From contig CAWJTR010000008.1 of assembly GCA_963845735.1 (NCBI GenBank), positions 434,001 through 498,000 of the forward strand: DNA of 64,000 nucleotides, written 5' to 3'. The notes under the pieces were generated by a model. The model had not been told where the DNA came from. It saw only the letters and a program-made list of their open reading frames with translations, and did no database searches. The position numbers and the translations under genes are program-made. This DNA comes from AP-15 sp963845735. GTDB taxonomy: Bacteria > Pseudomonadota > Alphaproteobacteria > ATCC43930 > CGMCC-115725. Of the stretch, positions 17,704-26,949 are shown piece by piece (positions within the stretch are counted from its first letter, which is position 1; every line of letters begins with the position of its first letter).

Positions 17704-18949
17704 GTGATCTTCGACGCGTTCGAGCGGATGGTCGCGTTCCGCTATCTGCGGGCGCGGCGGGCGGAGGGATTCGTCTCGGTCATCGCGATCTTTTCGCTGC
17801 TGGGGATCGCCCTCGGCGTCGCCACCCTGATCATCGTCATGTCGGTCATGAACGGGTTCCGTGCCGATCTGCTGGGCCGCATCCTCGGCCTCAACGGCGA
17901 TCTCGGCGTGTATTCGCAAGCGGGACCGCTCGGCGATTTCGACGATGCTGAGCAAAAGGTGCGGCGGGTTCCGGGGGTCACCGCGGCGATCCCGATCGTC
18001 GAGGGCCAGGTGATGGCGACCACTGATCGCCGGAGCGTCCGGCGCTTTGGTGCGCGGCATCCGGCCCGAGGATCTACGTGCGTTGCGGCTCGTCTCGGCA
18101 CGAATTGTCGCCGGTTCGCTGGCCGATTTCGGCGATGACGGCGTTGCCATCGGCTATCGTCTGGCGCAGCGGCTCGGGGTCGGCGTCGGCGGCCGGGTCA
18201 CGGTGATTTCGCCGCAGGGGACCGCGACCGTCTTTGGCACGATGCCGCGGATCAAGACCTACCACGTCGCGGCGCTGTTCGATGTCGGCATGTACGAGTA
18301 CGACAACAGCTTCATTTTCGCCCCGCTTGACGCGGCGCAGCTGTTCTTTCGCCTGCCGCATGAGGTGACCGATCTGCAGGTCTTCGTCACCGATCCCGAC
18401 CGGGTGAACGAGGAGGCCCGGCTGATTACCGCCGCGCTCGGCGGTCAGGCGCGGATCGTCGGCTGGCAGCAGGCCAACTCCAGCCTGTTCAACGCGGTCG
18501 AGATCGAGCGCAACGTCATGTTCCTGATCCTGACCCTGATCATCGTCGTCGCCGCCTTCAACATCATCTCCAGCATGATCATGATGGTGAAGGACAAGGG
18601 CCGCGACATCGCGATCCTGCGTACGATGGGCGCTTCGCGCGGCATGATCCTGCGCATCTTTATGCTGTCAGGCGCCAGCATCGGCGTCGTCGGCACCGCG
18701 GCCGGCTTTGGGCTCGGTCTTCTGATCACCAAGAATCTCGAAGCGATTCGGCAGTTCCTGCAACATATGCTCCACGTCGATCTGTTCTCCGCCGAGATTT
18801 ACTTCTTCACCCGGATCCCGGCGCGGATCGACGCGGGCGAGGTCACGACCGTCGTGATCATGGCGCTGGCCTTGTCGTTTCTCGCCACCCTTTATCCGTC
18901 CTGGCGCGCGGCGCGGCTCGATCCGGTCGAGGCGCTGCGTTACGAATGA
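17704..18949 (+). CDS. lolC: Lipoprotein-releasing ABC transporter permease LolC/LolE (frameshifted)
   Basis: About 414 residues. One N-terminal transmembrane helix (VIAIFSLLGIALGVATLIIV), a large periplasmic domain, then three C-terminal helices (FLILTLIIVVAAFNIISSMI; GVVGTAAGFGLGLLI; TVVIMALALSFLATLYPSW) form the MacB/FtsX-like permease fold. With LolD it extracts outer-membrane lipoproteins from the inner membrane for LolA. The cytoplasmic coupling loop reads GRDIAILRTMGASRG. The frame changes near 18025-18035 (between VMATTDR and GASGALVRGIRPEDL). Its stop overlaps the lolD start by 4 bases. Confidence 0.93.
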
Positions 18950-19653
18950 CCGCAACGCCACCGGCCGGGCCGGTGCTGGAGCTGCGCGGCGTGCGCAGGG
19001 TCTTCAAAACCGGCGAGGCCGAAATCGCGGTCTTAACCGGGATCGACCTAGCGCTGCTGCCGGGCGAGGTCGTGGCCCTGGTCGGTCCCTCCGGCGCCGG
19101 GAAGTCGACCCTGCTGCATGTCGCCGGGCTGCTTGAACGCCCGGACGATGGTGTGGTGCTGATCGGCGGCGCGGATTGCGGCAGCCTGTCCGACCAGCAG
19201 CGCACCCTGCTGCGCCGCTCCGAATTCGGCTTCGTCTATCAGTTCCACCATCTGCTGCCCGAATTCTCGGCGCTCGAAAATGTCATGCTGCCGCAGATGA
19301 TCGCCGGCGTCCCACGCAGCCGCGCGCGGCACAAGGCGGCGGCATTGCTGGCAGGGGTCGGCCTCGCGCCGCGCGCCGGGCACCGGCCGGCGCGGCTTTC
19401 GGGCGGCGAGCAGCAGCGGGTCGCGATCGTCCGCGCATTGGCCAACGATCCCAAAATCCTGCTCGGCGACGAGCCCACCGGCAACCTCGATCACGCCACC
19501 GGCGACGGCGTGCTGGCGACCTTGCTCGACCTTGTTCGGCATACCGGCATGGCCGCGCTGATCGCCACCCACAATCTCGACCTCGCCCGCCGCCTCGACC
19601 GCATCGTGGCGCTCGAAGACGGCCGCCTCAAACCGGTCGAAAAGGCGCCGTGA
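18946..19653 (+). CDS. lolD: Lipoprotein-releasing ABC transporter ATPase LolD
   Basis: 235 residues with Walker A GPSGAGKST (47-55), Q-loop FVYQFHHLLPEFSALENV, signature LSGGEQQRVAIVRAL and Walker B ILLGDEPTGNLD, with the switch His in IATHNLDLA. FHHLLPEFSALENVMLP is typical of LolD. It powers lipoprotein release with LolC/E at the inner membrane. The ATGA overlap with lolC implies translational coupling. dnaE, which often follows in alphaproteobacteria, is not next here. Confidence 0.95.
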   Translation: MTATPPAGPVLELRGVRRVFKTGEAEIAVLTGIDLALLPGEVVALVGPSGAGKSTLLHVAGLLERPDDGVVLIGGADCGSLSDQQRTLLRRSEFGFVYQFHHLLPEFSALENVMLPQMIAGVPRSRARHKAAALLAGVGLAPRAGHRPARLSGGEQQRVAIVRALANDPKILLGDEPTGNLDHATGDGVLATLLDLVRHTGMAALIATHNLDLARRLDRIVALEDGRLKPVEKAP

Positions 19654-19753
19654 GACAGTAGCGGAGCGGTAAACATTCGGCTGCGGCCGCTACCCGCTGT
19701 TCGGCCGCGGTGGCCCAGCCAATAGAAGGGCTGTGAGAAATGCGTGCTAGCGC

Positions 19754-20641
19754 TCAGCGGATCATCGCGCGCACGTAAGCCCCGCCCGCTTCGATCGCCT
19801 GCCTGCCGGCCTTCAGCTCGGGATGGAACAGGTGCCAGACATGGATCATCTCGGGCCAGATCTGCAGATCGACCCGCACGTCGGCAGCGCCAGCGATTTT
19901 GGCGAGGCGCAGCGCGTCGTCGAGCAGAGTCTCGCAGGCGCCGACCTGGATCATCAGCGGGGCGAGGCCCGAAAGATTGCCGTAGATCGGCGCGGCCAGC
20001 GGCGAGCGCGGGTCGGCGCCGCTCAAATACATCTTCGCCATGTCGAGAAGGCCGGCGCGCTGCACGGTCGGATCGGCGACGGCTTTGCTCGACATCGTCT
20101 CGCCGATGGCTTCCATGTCGACCCAAGGCGAGATGCACCAGCCGCAAGCCGGGCTGCGGCAGGCCCGCGTCGCGGATCGCCAGCATCGCCGCGACGACCA
20201 GACCGCCGCCGGCGCTGTCGCCGGCGAGCGCGACGCGTCCCGGTGAGATGCCTCGGCCCAGCAGAAAGCGGAAGCCGGCGAGCGCGTCGTCGACCGCGGC
20301 CGGGAACGGGTGCTCGGGCGCCAGACGATAGTCCAGCGCCAATGCCGCGATCCCCGCAGCCCGACCGGCCTCGGCGGCCAGATGGCGATGGCTGTCGAGG
20401 GAGCCGATCACATAACCGCCGCCATGCAGGTAGAGCAGCGCGGCGTCGCGGGCGTCCTTCGGGCGTCGTGGTCCACTCCGCCTTGACGCCGTTCGCGGTC
20501 ACCGGCTCGACGCCGACATCCGGCGGCGAGCCCATAGGCCAAGCCGCGGCCATCGATGTCCTTGCGCCGCTGCCGGTAATCGTCGGAGCGCGGCCGGCTC
20601 GCCAGCTTGGCGCGTAATGCGCCGATCTCTGCATCGCTCAT
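19754..20641 (-). CDS. Alpha/beta hydrolase, HSL-type esterase (multiple frameshifts)
   Basis: About 295 residues. The oxyanion motif LYLHGGGYVIGS near 20430, DYRLAPEHPFPAAVDDALAG, the nucleophile GDSAGGGLVVAAM and a late Asp/His part (MIQVGACETLLDDA, MIHVWHLFHPELKAGR) are those of the hormone-sensitive-lipase (bacterial esterase family IV) group. It hydrolyses small esters. The protein starts MSDAEIGALRAKLASRP at 20641 and changes frame near 20540, 20460 and 20135, with net zero shift. The numbers of breaks match the error-rich character of the window. Confidence 0.82.
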
Positions 20642-20677
20642 CTGATTCTCCTGCGCCTGTTCACTGCCGATGACGGG

Positions 20678-21574
20678 TTACAGCAAATCCGCCACCGCCT
20701 CCCGGTACCGCGTGATCGCCGCCAAATGCTCGGCGGCGCTATGTCCCGCGATGCGCTTGTGGTGATTGCTGGCATAGGTCGTGTGCGCGGTCAGGTGGGT
20801 GACCCCCGCGTTTTTCCAGAACATGACCTCGCGCCGCCAATCCTCGGGGCCGCCGGCGCCGAGAGAGACCCAGACTTCGATCCCCATCGCGGCCGGATCG
20901 CGGCCGGCCTCGCGGGTCAGCCCGCGCAGCTTCTCGAACGCCGCGAGCGCCGCTTCGCCCGGCGGGTAAGCCAACGGCATGAAGCCGTCGCCGTATCTCG
21001 CACACCGCCGAAAGGTCGCCTCGGCATGCCCGCCATACCAGATCGGCACGCGGCCGGAGGCCGGGCGCGGGTTGATCCCGGCATCGTCGATATGGTGGAA
21101 CTCGCCCTCGAAGGTCACATGCGGCTCTACCCACAGCGCCTGCATGACCCGCACCTGCTCGGCCGAGCGGCGGCCACGGTTATGAAAATTCTCGTTTAGG
21201 CCGATGAACTCGACCTCGTTCCAGCCGACCCCGATCCCGAGCCGGAACCGGCCGCCGCACAGCACATCGAGCGAAGCCGCCTGTTTTGCGACCAACACCG
21301 CCTGGCGCTGCGCCAGGATCAAGACGCCGACGGCGAAGCCGATCCTTTGCGTGCAGCCCGACAGAAACCCGAACAAGACGAACGGATCATGATAGGCGGT
21401 GGCGGTGGTGCCGACGCGCCTGCCCTCATGGTCCGCGGCGGGATTGACGCCAAGCACGTGGTCGGGCGCCACCAGGTGGGCATAGCCCAACCCCTCCGCC
21501 GCCTGGGCATAGTCGCGCAGCACCGAGGGAGCGGCGCCGATATCCCCGACCGGCAATGAGCATCCGAGTTGCAT
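20678..21574 (-). CDS. LLM-class F420-dependent-type oxidoreductase
   Basis: 298 residues of the luciferase-like TIM barrel: GCSLPVGDIGAAPSVLRDYA, HLVAPDHVLGVNP, RLGIGVGWNEVEFIGLNENF and PIWYGGHAEATFRRCARYGD. GVGWNxxE and the PxWxGG motif are typical of the TIGR03619 (Rv2161c-like) group, annotated as F420-dependent. FMN cannot be excluded because cofactor choice is not readable with certainty. The start at 21574 begins at the conserved strand 1. It is 23 bases after the next luciferase-like gene on the same strand, probably one operon. Confidence 0.87.
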   Translation of the reverse strand: MQLGCSLPVGDIGAAPSVLRDYAQAAEGLGYAHLVAPDHVLGVNPAADHEGRRVGTTATAYHDPFVLFGFLSGCTQRIGFAVGVLILAQRQAVLVAKQAASLDVLCGGRFRLGIGVGWNEVEFIGLNENFHNRGRRSAEQVRVMQALWVEPHVTFEGEFHHIDDAGINPRPASGRVPIWYGGHAEATFRRCARYGDGFMPLAYPPGEAALAAFEKLRGLTREAGRDPAAMGIEVWVSLGAGGPEDWRREVMFWKNAGVTHLTAHTTYASNHHKRIAGHSAAEHLAAITRYREAVADLL

Positions 21575-21597
21575 AGGCGTATCCCTTCTGTGCGAGT

Positions 21598-22509
21598 TCA
21601 GTCGGCGAAAGCGGCGAACACGTCGCGGATCGCGGTCGCCGGATCGCCGTCGGCTGAGAGCGGTACCAGCACCGGCGTGCGGATGCCGGCGTCGCGCCAC
21701 GCCTCGACGCCCTCTCGGATTTTCGCGGCAGGCCCGAACAACGCGATATCGGCAAGCCAGCGGTCGGGCAGGTATTTGCCGATCTCGTCGGTCCGGCCTT
21801 CGGAAACGGCGTTTTCGATCGCGGTCATCTCCTCGATGTAACCCGCTTCCTTCCAGTAATTGCGGTAATTCGGCATCAACGTGTAGTTCGTGACCGTGCG
21901 CCGCAGTACCGCCTTGGCCTCGGCCTCGTCGTTGCAGATGCAGGTGCGGATACGGTTGCCGATGAAGAAGTTAGGGTCGTCGCGTTTAGCCGCGGGCAGA
22001 ACCGACAGGGACGCCGCGAGATGCGAGCGGCTGGCATTGGCAAAGACCAGGCCATCGGCAATCTCGGCCGCCAGCGCAACCATGCGCTTGCGCAATGCCG
22101 CGAGAATAATCGGCGGCAAGGCGCCGATCCCGTCATAGGAGCGGATCTTTGCGACAAAGGCGCGGATGTCGGCGAGCGGCTTGCCCGGCGTCACCCCCAT
22201 GCGATGAAGCGCGGGCGCATGGGCGACCCCGATGCCGAACTGGAAACGGCCGCCCGAGACCTCGTGCAGATAGGCGGCATTGTTGGCAAATTCCTCGGCG
22301 GTCGCGGCGTAGATTGGAGCAATCGCGGTGGCGAAAGGGATACGCTCGGTGGCGAAGGCTAGACCCAGGCACTGCGACATGTTGCTGTATTGGCTCGATA
22401 TCGAAATGCCGGCAAAGCCGCGGCGTTCGATTTCGCGGGCAAGGTCGAGGGTAGCTCGCCGCCGCCCGGGTGCGGCCACGAGATTGAGTGCGGGCAGTGG
22501 CGGTGCCAT
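21598..22509 (-). CDS. LLM-class flavin/F420-dependent oxidoreductase
   Basis: 303 residues, second luciferase-like protein of the pair: IERRGFAGISISSQYSN, ATAIAPIYAATAEEFANNAA, LHEVSGGRFQFGIGVAHAPA and a C-terminal EGVEAWRDAGIRTPVLVPL. The layout resembles F420-dependent methylene-tetrahydromethanopterin-reductase-like proteins. It is probably transcribed just ahead of the gene at 20678-21574. The two paralogues are only distantly similar, so they likely catalyse different steps. Confidence 0.85.
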   Translation of the reverse strand: MAPPLPALNLVAAPGRRRATLDLAREIERRGFAGISISSQYSNMSQCLGLAFATERIPFATAIAPIYAATAEEFANNAAYLHEVSGGRFQFGIGVAHAPALHRMGVTPGKPLADIRAFVAKIRSYDGIGALPPIILAALRKRMVALAAEIADGLVFANASRSHLAASLSVLPAAKRDDPNFFIGNRIRTCICNDEAEAKAVLRRTVTNYTLMPNYRNYWKEAGYIEEMTAIENAVSEGRTDEIGKYLPDRWLADIALFGPAAKIREGVEAWRDAGIRTPVLVPLSADGDPATAIRDVFAAFAD

Positions 22510-22639
22510 TGCCTACGCCGCCTGAGCTGGCTCAATACCGCAGCGGACCGCCAATAAATCCATTTGCATCGCTCCGGAGCCGTGCTGATACCGCGATCTT
22601 CGCAAGCGCAGAGGGCGGCGTCGACCTTTATAGTCGATG

Positions 22640-23482
22640 CTAGATTGCGTCCCACAACGCCCGAATCCGTTGCCGCTGTTTTGGATCCGGCAGCTGGCCG
22701 AGCCCGGCGCCGAGGTTTTCCCGCATGTGCTCGGGGTTACTCGTCGCCGGGATCACGCAGGTGACGGCGGGATCGGCTAGAACATATTTGAGGAGCAGCT
22801 GCGCCCAGCTTGCGCAGTCGAATTCCCGGGCCCAGTCGGGGAGGACTTGGCCGTGCACCCGGCGCAACAGGCCGCCTTGCCCAAGCGGCTGGTTGACGAT
22901 GACCGCGACCCCGCGCGCCTTCGCCACTGGCAGCAATTCACGCTCGGCCGCTCGCGCCGCCAGCGAATAGCCGCATTGCACAAAGTCGATGCCGCGCTCG
23001 GTTTCGAGGATATGGGCGAGTTCGGAAAGCGCCCGGTCGGTGTAGTGGGTGATGCCGATATAGCGGATGTCTCCCGCCTCCTTCATCCGCCGCAACGTCG
23101 CCAGATGGGTGCGCCAATCGACGAGGTTGTGGATCTGCATCAAATCGACGACCTCGCTGCGCAGCAGCGCCGCCGAACGCCGCATTTGCTCGATGCCGCG
23201 CTCGCGACCCGTCGTCCACACCTTGGTCGCGAGAAAGGCGCGCGGCCTCGCCCGCAAATCGGCGAGCAGATCTCCAGTCACCGCCTCGGCCCGGCCATAC
23301 ATCGGCGAGCTGTCGATCATCTTCGCGCCCGCATCGAGCAACAGGCGATCGACTTCGCGCAGCGGCCGCCGCGCGCTTTCGCTGGCGCCGACATCGAACA
23401 CTGGCCAGGTGCCGAGGCCGATCACCGGCATACTCTCGCCGGTCGACGGGATCGGGCGCGACAGCATCGGCGTCTCAGGCAT
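22640..23482 (-). CDS. Aldo/keto reductase
   Basis: 280 residues of (beta/alpha)8 aldo/keto reductase. MPVIGLGTWPVF opens the barrel, then the catalytic Asp and Tyr in MIDSSPMYGRAEAVTGDL and the Lys in LATKVWTTGRE. DLMQIHNLVDWRTHL holds the position of the active-site His, and ending ...VIPATSNPEHMRENLGAGLG is the cofactor-binding tail. It reduces carbonyls with NADPH. GAGG 8 bases before the ATG at 23482 supports this start. It is upstream of, and on the same strand as, the luciferase-like genes. Confidence 0.9.
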   Translation of the reverse strand: MPETPMLSRPIPSTGESMPVIGLGTWPVFDVGASESARRPLREVDRLLLDAGAKMIDSSPMYGRAEAVTGDLLADLRARPRAFLATKVWTTGRERGIEQMRRSAALLRSEVVDLMQIHNLVDWRTHLATLRRMKEAGDIRYIGITHYTDRALSELAHILETERGIDFVQCGYSLAARAAERELLPVAKARGVAVIVNQPLGQGGLLRRVHGQVLPDWAREFDCASWAQLLLKYVLADPAVTCVIPATSNPEHMRENLGAGLGQLPDPKQRQRIRALWDAI

Positions 23483-23594
23483 TGTGACATCCTCCTCGGT
23501 CGGGCACCGTGACGAACTCTTTCCCGCTAGGGGCCGGTTCAGCACTATTCAAATCCAATTTCGCAGCATCCGGCTGGACGGTACCGGAGACAAT

Positions 23595-23903
23595 GTGACC
23601 CGACCCCGCGCCGCCGACGACTTTGCGACGATCAGCGAACGCATGAAAGAGCTGCGTCGCGAGGCCATCCAAACGAACGCCGGCGAGAACCCGCGACCTG
23701 GTAGCGCGGAAACCCTGCTTACCGACCTCGAAAAGCGACACAAAGAACGGCGCGAAGGCCTGCCGCCACCCTGGGTCCCGACGATCTTCTTCGCAGCGCC
23801 TGCCCAGCTGTCGCCGATCGGCGGCGGACCGATCACGAGCGGGTGGTCTTCAGAGCGCCATTACGGTGGCGCCGGTTCGGGCGAAGCTGGCTCGCTTCAC
23901 TAG
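23595..23903 (+). CDS. Short hypothetical protein
   Basis: About 102 residues from a GTG (VTRPRAADDFATISERMKEL...). The charged helical N-terminal half (EKRHKERREGLPPP) is followed by WVPTIFFAAPAQ. I do not recognise it. The last 18 codons overlap the vapC end on the other strand, so its true C-terminus may be misplaced by a sequencing error. Confidence 0.45.
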   Translation: MTRPRAADDFATISERMKELRREAIQTNAGENPRPGSAETLLTDLEKRHKERREGLPPPWVPTIFFAAPAQLSPIGGGPITSGWSSERHYGGAGSGEAGSLH

Positions 23904-24243
23904 ATTCGTCGTCGAATGTAGCAAAGCGCTCGGCCGATCCCGCCGAAGCAACGTGCAATGCATCGGCGAAATCCATCCCGTTCGCCGACCAGCGCAACGC
24001 TTGGACGATCGCGGCTTCATCCTCGCAGCGGACGTTGGGGAGCGCAGCAAGAGCCGTTAGTGCTTCAGCGACCCGTCCCTTGGCGAGGCCGTAAAGTCGT
24101 CGCAACACCCATTCGGTCTCTAGGATCACCGTCTTGGGTAGCCATATCGTCTCGGTCTCGAACAGCTCTCTAGCGCGCGTCGCCTGATCCTGATCGTCGC
24201 CAGTCAGCAGGCGGATCACAACATTAGTATCGACCGCGATCAC
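23850..24243 (-). CDS. vapC: VapC-type PIN-domain ribonuclease toxin (frameshifted)
   Basis: About 130 residues. IAVDTNVVIRLLTGDDQDQA gives the first PIN acidic residue, ILETEWVLRRLYGL the second, and DFADALHVASAGSAERFATF the third and fourth. VapC toxins cut tRNA or rRNA with Mg2+. One surplus G near 23895 shifts the frame after FATFDD; in the other frame the protein ends NLVKRASFARTGATVMAL, a usual VapC tail. The GTG start at 24243 overlaps the antitoxin's end by 20 bases, so the pair is coupled. Confidence 0.87.
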
Positions 24244-24490
24244 GGCGCACGACGATTTCAGCGTCGATGGCGGCCTCCATCTCTGCGATGGTCGCGGCCG
24301 GGCGCGGCGTTGCGAGCCGTCCCGCGACCTCGTCCAGCCGCGACGGAGAGAGCGGCTTGACCGGGCGCAATAGCACTCCTTCTTCTGCGTTTTCGACCAG
24401 GAACTCGGTGCCCGCACGCCAATGATGGGCCTCGCGCACCGACTTGGGGAGAATGATCTGGCCCTTTGATGACAATCTTGTGGTCTCCAC
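24224..24490 (-). CDS. vapB: AbrB/MazE-type antitoxin of VapC
   Basis: 88 residues. The swapped-hairpin AbrB/SpoVT DNA-binding fold is at the N-terminus: TTRLSSKGQIILPKSVREAH, then EFLVENAEEGVLLRPVKPL. The C-terminal helix (ATIAEMEAAIDAEIVVRRDR) would wrap around the PIN toxin. It neutralises VapC and should repress its own promoter. It is first in the operon. Confidence 0.9.
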   Translation of the reverse strand: METTRLSSKGQIILPKSVREAHHWRAGTEFLVENAEEGVLLRPVKPLSPSRLDEVAGRLATPRPAATIAEMEAAIDAEIVVRRDRGRY

Positions 24491-24592
24491 CGCATCCCGC
24501 CGCTTAGTAAGATAAAGTAAGATGTCTAACCCGGCACACCGGGACAGGCAAGCACCGTCGGCACGGGAAGATCCTCGCCGACCCGTAGGGCG

Positions 24593-26911
24593 CTAGTTTC
24601 GTGCCGCGCTGATCGCGCGCCACAGGCGTTCGGGAGTGGCGGGCATCTCGACGTGACGGATGCCGAGCGGGGAGAGCGCGTCGATCAACGCGTTGCCGAC
24701 GGCCGGCAGAGCGCCGACATTGCCGGCTTCGCCCGCTCCCTTGACGCCGAGCGGGTTGGTCTTGGTCGGCACCGGGTTGTTCTCGCACTCGATCGCCGAA
24801 AGATCGCCCGCGCGCGGCATCGCGTAGTCCATGAACGACCCAGTCAAGAGCTGACCTGAAGCGGGATCGAAGCGGATATCCTCCATCAGCACCTGGCCGA
24901 CGCCCTGGGCGATGCCGCCGCAGATCTGGCCTTCGAGCAATAGCGGGTTCATGACCGTGCCGACATCGTCGACAACGCTGTAGCGCAGGATTTCGATCTC
25001 GCCGGTATCCTTGTCGATCTCCAGCTCGCAGATATGAACCCCGTTCGGGAAATTCTGCTGCTTCGAGGTGAAGGTGGCCCCGGCGATCAGTCCGGGCTCC
25101 ATGTCGTCCGGCAGGCTCGGCGGGTTGAACGACTCGGTCGCGATCTCGCCGACCGTCAGCGCGCGATTGGAGCGCGGTGCGGTAAAGAGGCCGTCGGCGA
25201 AATTCACCTCGGCCGCTTCGGCGCCGAGCAGGTGAGCGGCGATCGCCTTTGCCTTGGTCACGATCTTCTCGGTCGCGAGGTAGACCGCCGACCCGCCTAG
25301 GGCGGCCGAACGCGAGCCGCCGGTGCCTTCGCCATTTGCGACCTTTTCGGTGTCGCCCTGGACGTAATGCACCTGATCGGGGTGGATACCGAGCCGGTCG
25401 CAGAGCAGCTGCTTGTAGACCGTCTCATGGCCTTGGCCCTGGGTGATCGAGCCCGACACCAAGGTCACCGTTCCGCCGCGGTCGAAGCGGATCTCCGCTG
25501 CCTCGAACCCGCCCGCCGCAGCGCGCTCGATCGTGTTGGAGAGACCGAAGCCGCGCAATTTGCCAGCCCGGAGCGCCTCCGCGCGGCGACGCTCGAAGCC
25601 GGCGGCATCGGCGAGCTTCAGCGCCAAGTCGAGGTTCTTTTCGAATTCGCCGCAATCATAGGTAAAGGTCAGCCCCGATTTGAACGGCATCGCGTCGGCC
25701 GGGATCATGTTGCGCCGCCGCAATTCGATTGCGTCGATACCGATCTCGGCGGCGGCCTCGTCGACCATGCGCTCGATGACATAAGCGGCCTCGGGCCGGC
25801 CGTTCCCGCGATAGGCCCGCACCGGGTTGGTATTGGTGTAGACCGCGGTCACCTCGGCGCGCACCGTCGGGGTCCGATAGACCCCCGCCAGGGTACCGAG
25901 ATTGGCGACAAAGGCGTTGGAACCGGCCTGGGGATAGGCCCCGACCGCGGCGGTCGTGCGCACCCGCAAGGCAAGGAAATGGCCGTCACGGTCGAGCGCC
26001 AACTCGGCCTCGGTCACATTGTCGCGGGCTTGCGCATCGCCCATAAAGGCTTCGGAGCGGGTGCTGGTCCACTTGACCGGCCGGCCGACCGTCTTCGAGC
26101 CGAGCAGGACCAGCGCCACCTCGTTGTAGATCGCCGATTTCATGCCAAAGCTGCCGCCGATATCGCCGGCGACGACGCGCACACGGCTTTCGGGGACCTT
26201 CAGCACCTGACGCGCCAATTCGGCGCGATAGCCGTGAGTGCGTTGCAAGGTCGTGTAGATCGTCCAGCGGTCCTCGGCGGGGTTGTAGTCGCCGATGGCG
26301 CCGCGCGGCTCCATGCTCGCGGCGGTCACCCGGTTGATCACGAAGCGGCGGCGGACGACATGCGCGGCGCCGGCAAACGCGGCGTCGGTCGCCGCCGCGT
26401 CGCCCTCGGTATGGAAGAAGGCGACATTATCCGGGCTGCCCTCCCACACGCGCGCACCGGACTCGACGGCTCCGGCGGTCGAAACGATCGCCGGCAAGGG
26501 TTCGTAATCGACCGCGATCAGCTCGGCCGCATCGGCCGCCTGGTCCTTGGTCAGCGCGACGACAAAGGCGACGTAATCGCCGACCCAGCGCACCCGGTCC
26601 TTGACCAATGCGGGAAACCGCGGCCGGAACGACGGCGAGCCGTCGCGCAGTCTGAGCCCGCTCGGAGACGGCAGATCGCCCCAGCCCGAGGCTTCCCAAT
26701 CGGCCCCGGTCAGCACCGCCAGCACGCCCGGCGCCGCCTTGGCCTGCGCCGTGTCGATCGAGCGGATGCGCGCATGCGCGTGCGGCGAGCGCAGCACATG
26801 GCCGAACGCCATGCGCGGCAGGACCATGTCGTCGACATAGCGGCCGCCGCCGCGCAGCAGCCGCGGATCCTCGAAGCGCGGGACCGGCTGACCCAACGCG
26901 AAATCACCCAT
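24593..26911 (-). CDS. Xanthine dehydrogenase/CoxL-family molybdopterin-binding subunit
   Basis: 772 residues, intact. It starts LGQPVPRFEDPRLLRGGGRY, as CoxL-type subunits do. AGDIGGSFGMKSAIYNE and the active-site loop AYRGNGRPEAAYV follow, and GVKGAGEAGNVGALPAVGNA supplies the catalytic Glu near the C-terminus. The loop is of the AYRGAGR type (form II), not the AYRCSFR type of true CO dehydrogenase, so the substrate is probably an aldehyde, N-heterocycle or similar. The FAD (CoxM) and 2Fe-2S (CoxS) partner genes are not adjacent. The SDR gene upstream on the same strand may be co-transcribed. Confidence 0.92.
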   Translation of the reverse strand: MGDFALGQPVPRFEDPRLLRGGGRYVDDMVLPRMAFGHVLRSPHAHARIRSIDTAQAKAAPGVLAVLTGADWEASGWGDLPSPSGLRLRDGSPSFRPRFPALVKDRVRWVGDYVAFVVALTKDQAADAAELIAVDYEPLPAIVSTAGAVESGARVWEGSPDNVAFFHTEGDAAATDAAFAGAAHVVRRRFVINRVTAASMEPRGAIGDYNPAEDRWTIYTTLQRTHGYRAELARQVLKVPESRVRVVAGDIGGSFGMKSAIYNEVALVLLGSKTVGRPVKWTSTRSEAFMGDAQARDNVTEAELALDRDGHFLALRVRTTAAVGAYPQAGSNAFVANLGTLAGVYRTPTVRAEVTAVYTNTNPVRAYRGNGRPEAAYVIERMVDEAAAEIGIDAIELRRRNMIPADAMPFKSGLTFTYDCGEFEKNLDLALKLADAAGFERRRAEALRAGKLRGFGLSNTIERAAAGGFEAAEIRFDRGGTVTLVSGSITQGQGHETVYKQLLCDRLGIHPDQVHYVQGDTEKVANGEGTGGSRSAALGGSAVYLATEKIVTKAKAIAAHLLGAEAAEVNFADGLFTAPRSNRALTVGEIATESFNPPSLPDDMEPGLIAGATFTSKQQNFPNGVHICELEIDKDTGEIEILRYSVVDDVGTVMNPLLLEGQICGGIAQGVGQVLMEDIRFDPASGQLLTGSFMDYAMPRAGDLSAIECENNPVPTKTNPLGVKGAGEAGNVGALPAVGNALIDALSPLGIRHVEMPATPERLWRAISAARN

Positions 26912-26949
26912 GGCTACGGCTCCTGTTTAGTCTGGCGAGACCGCCATTT

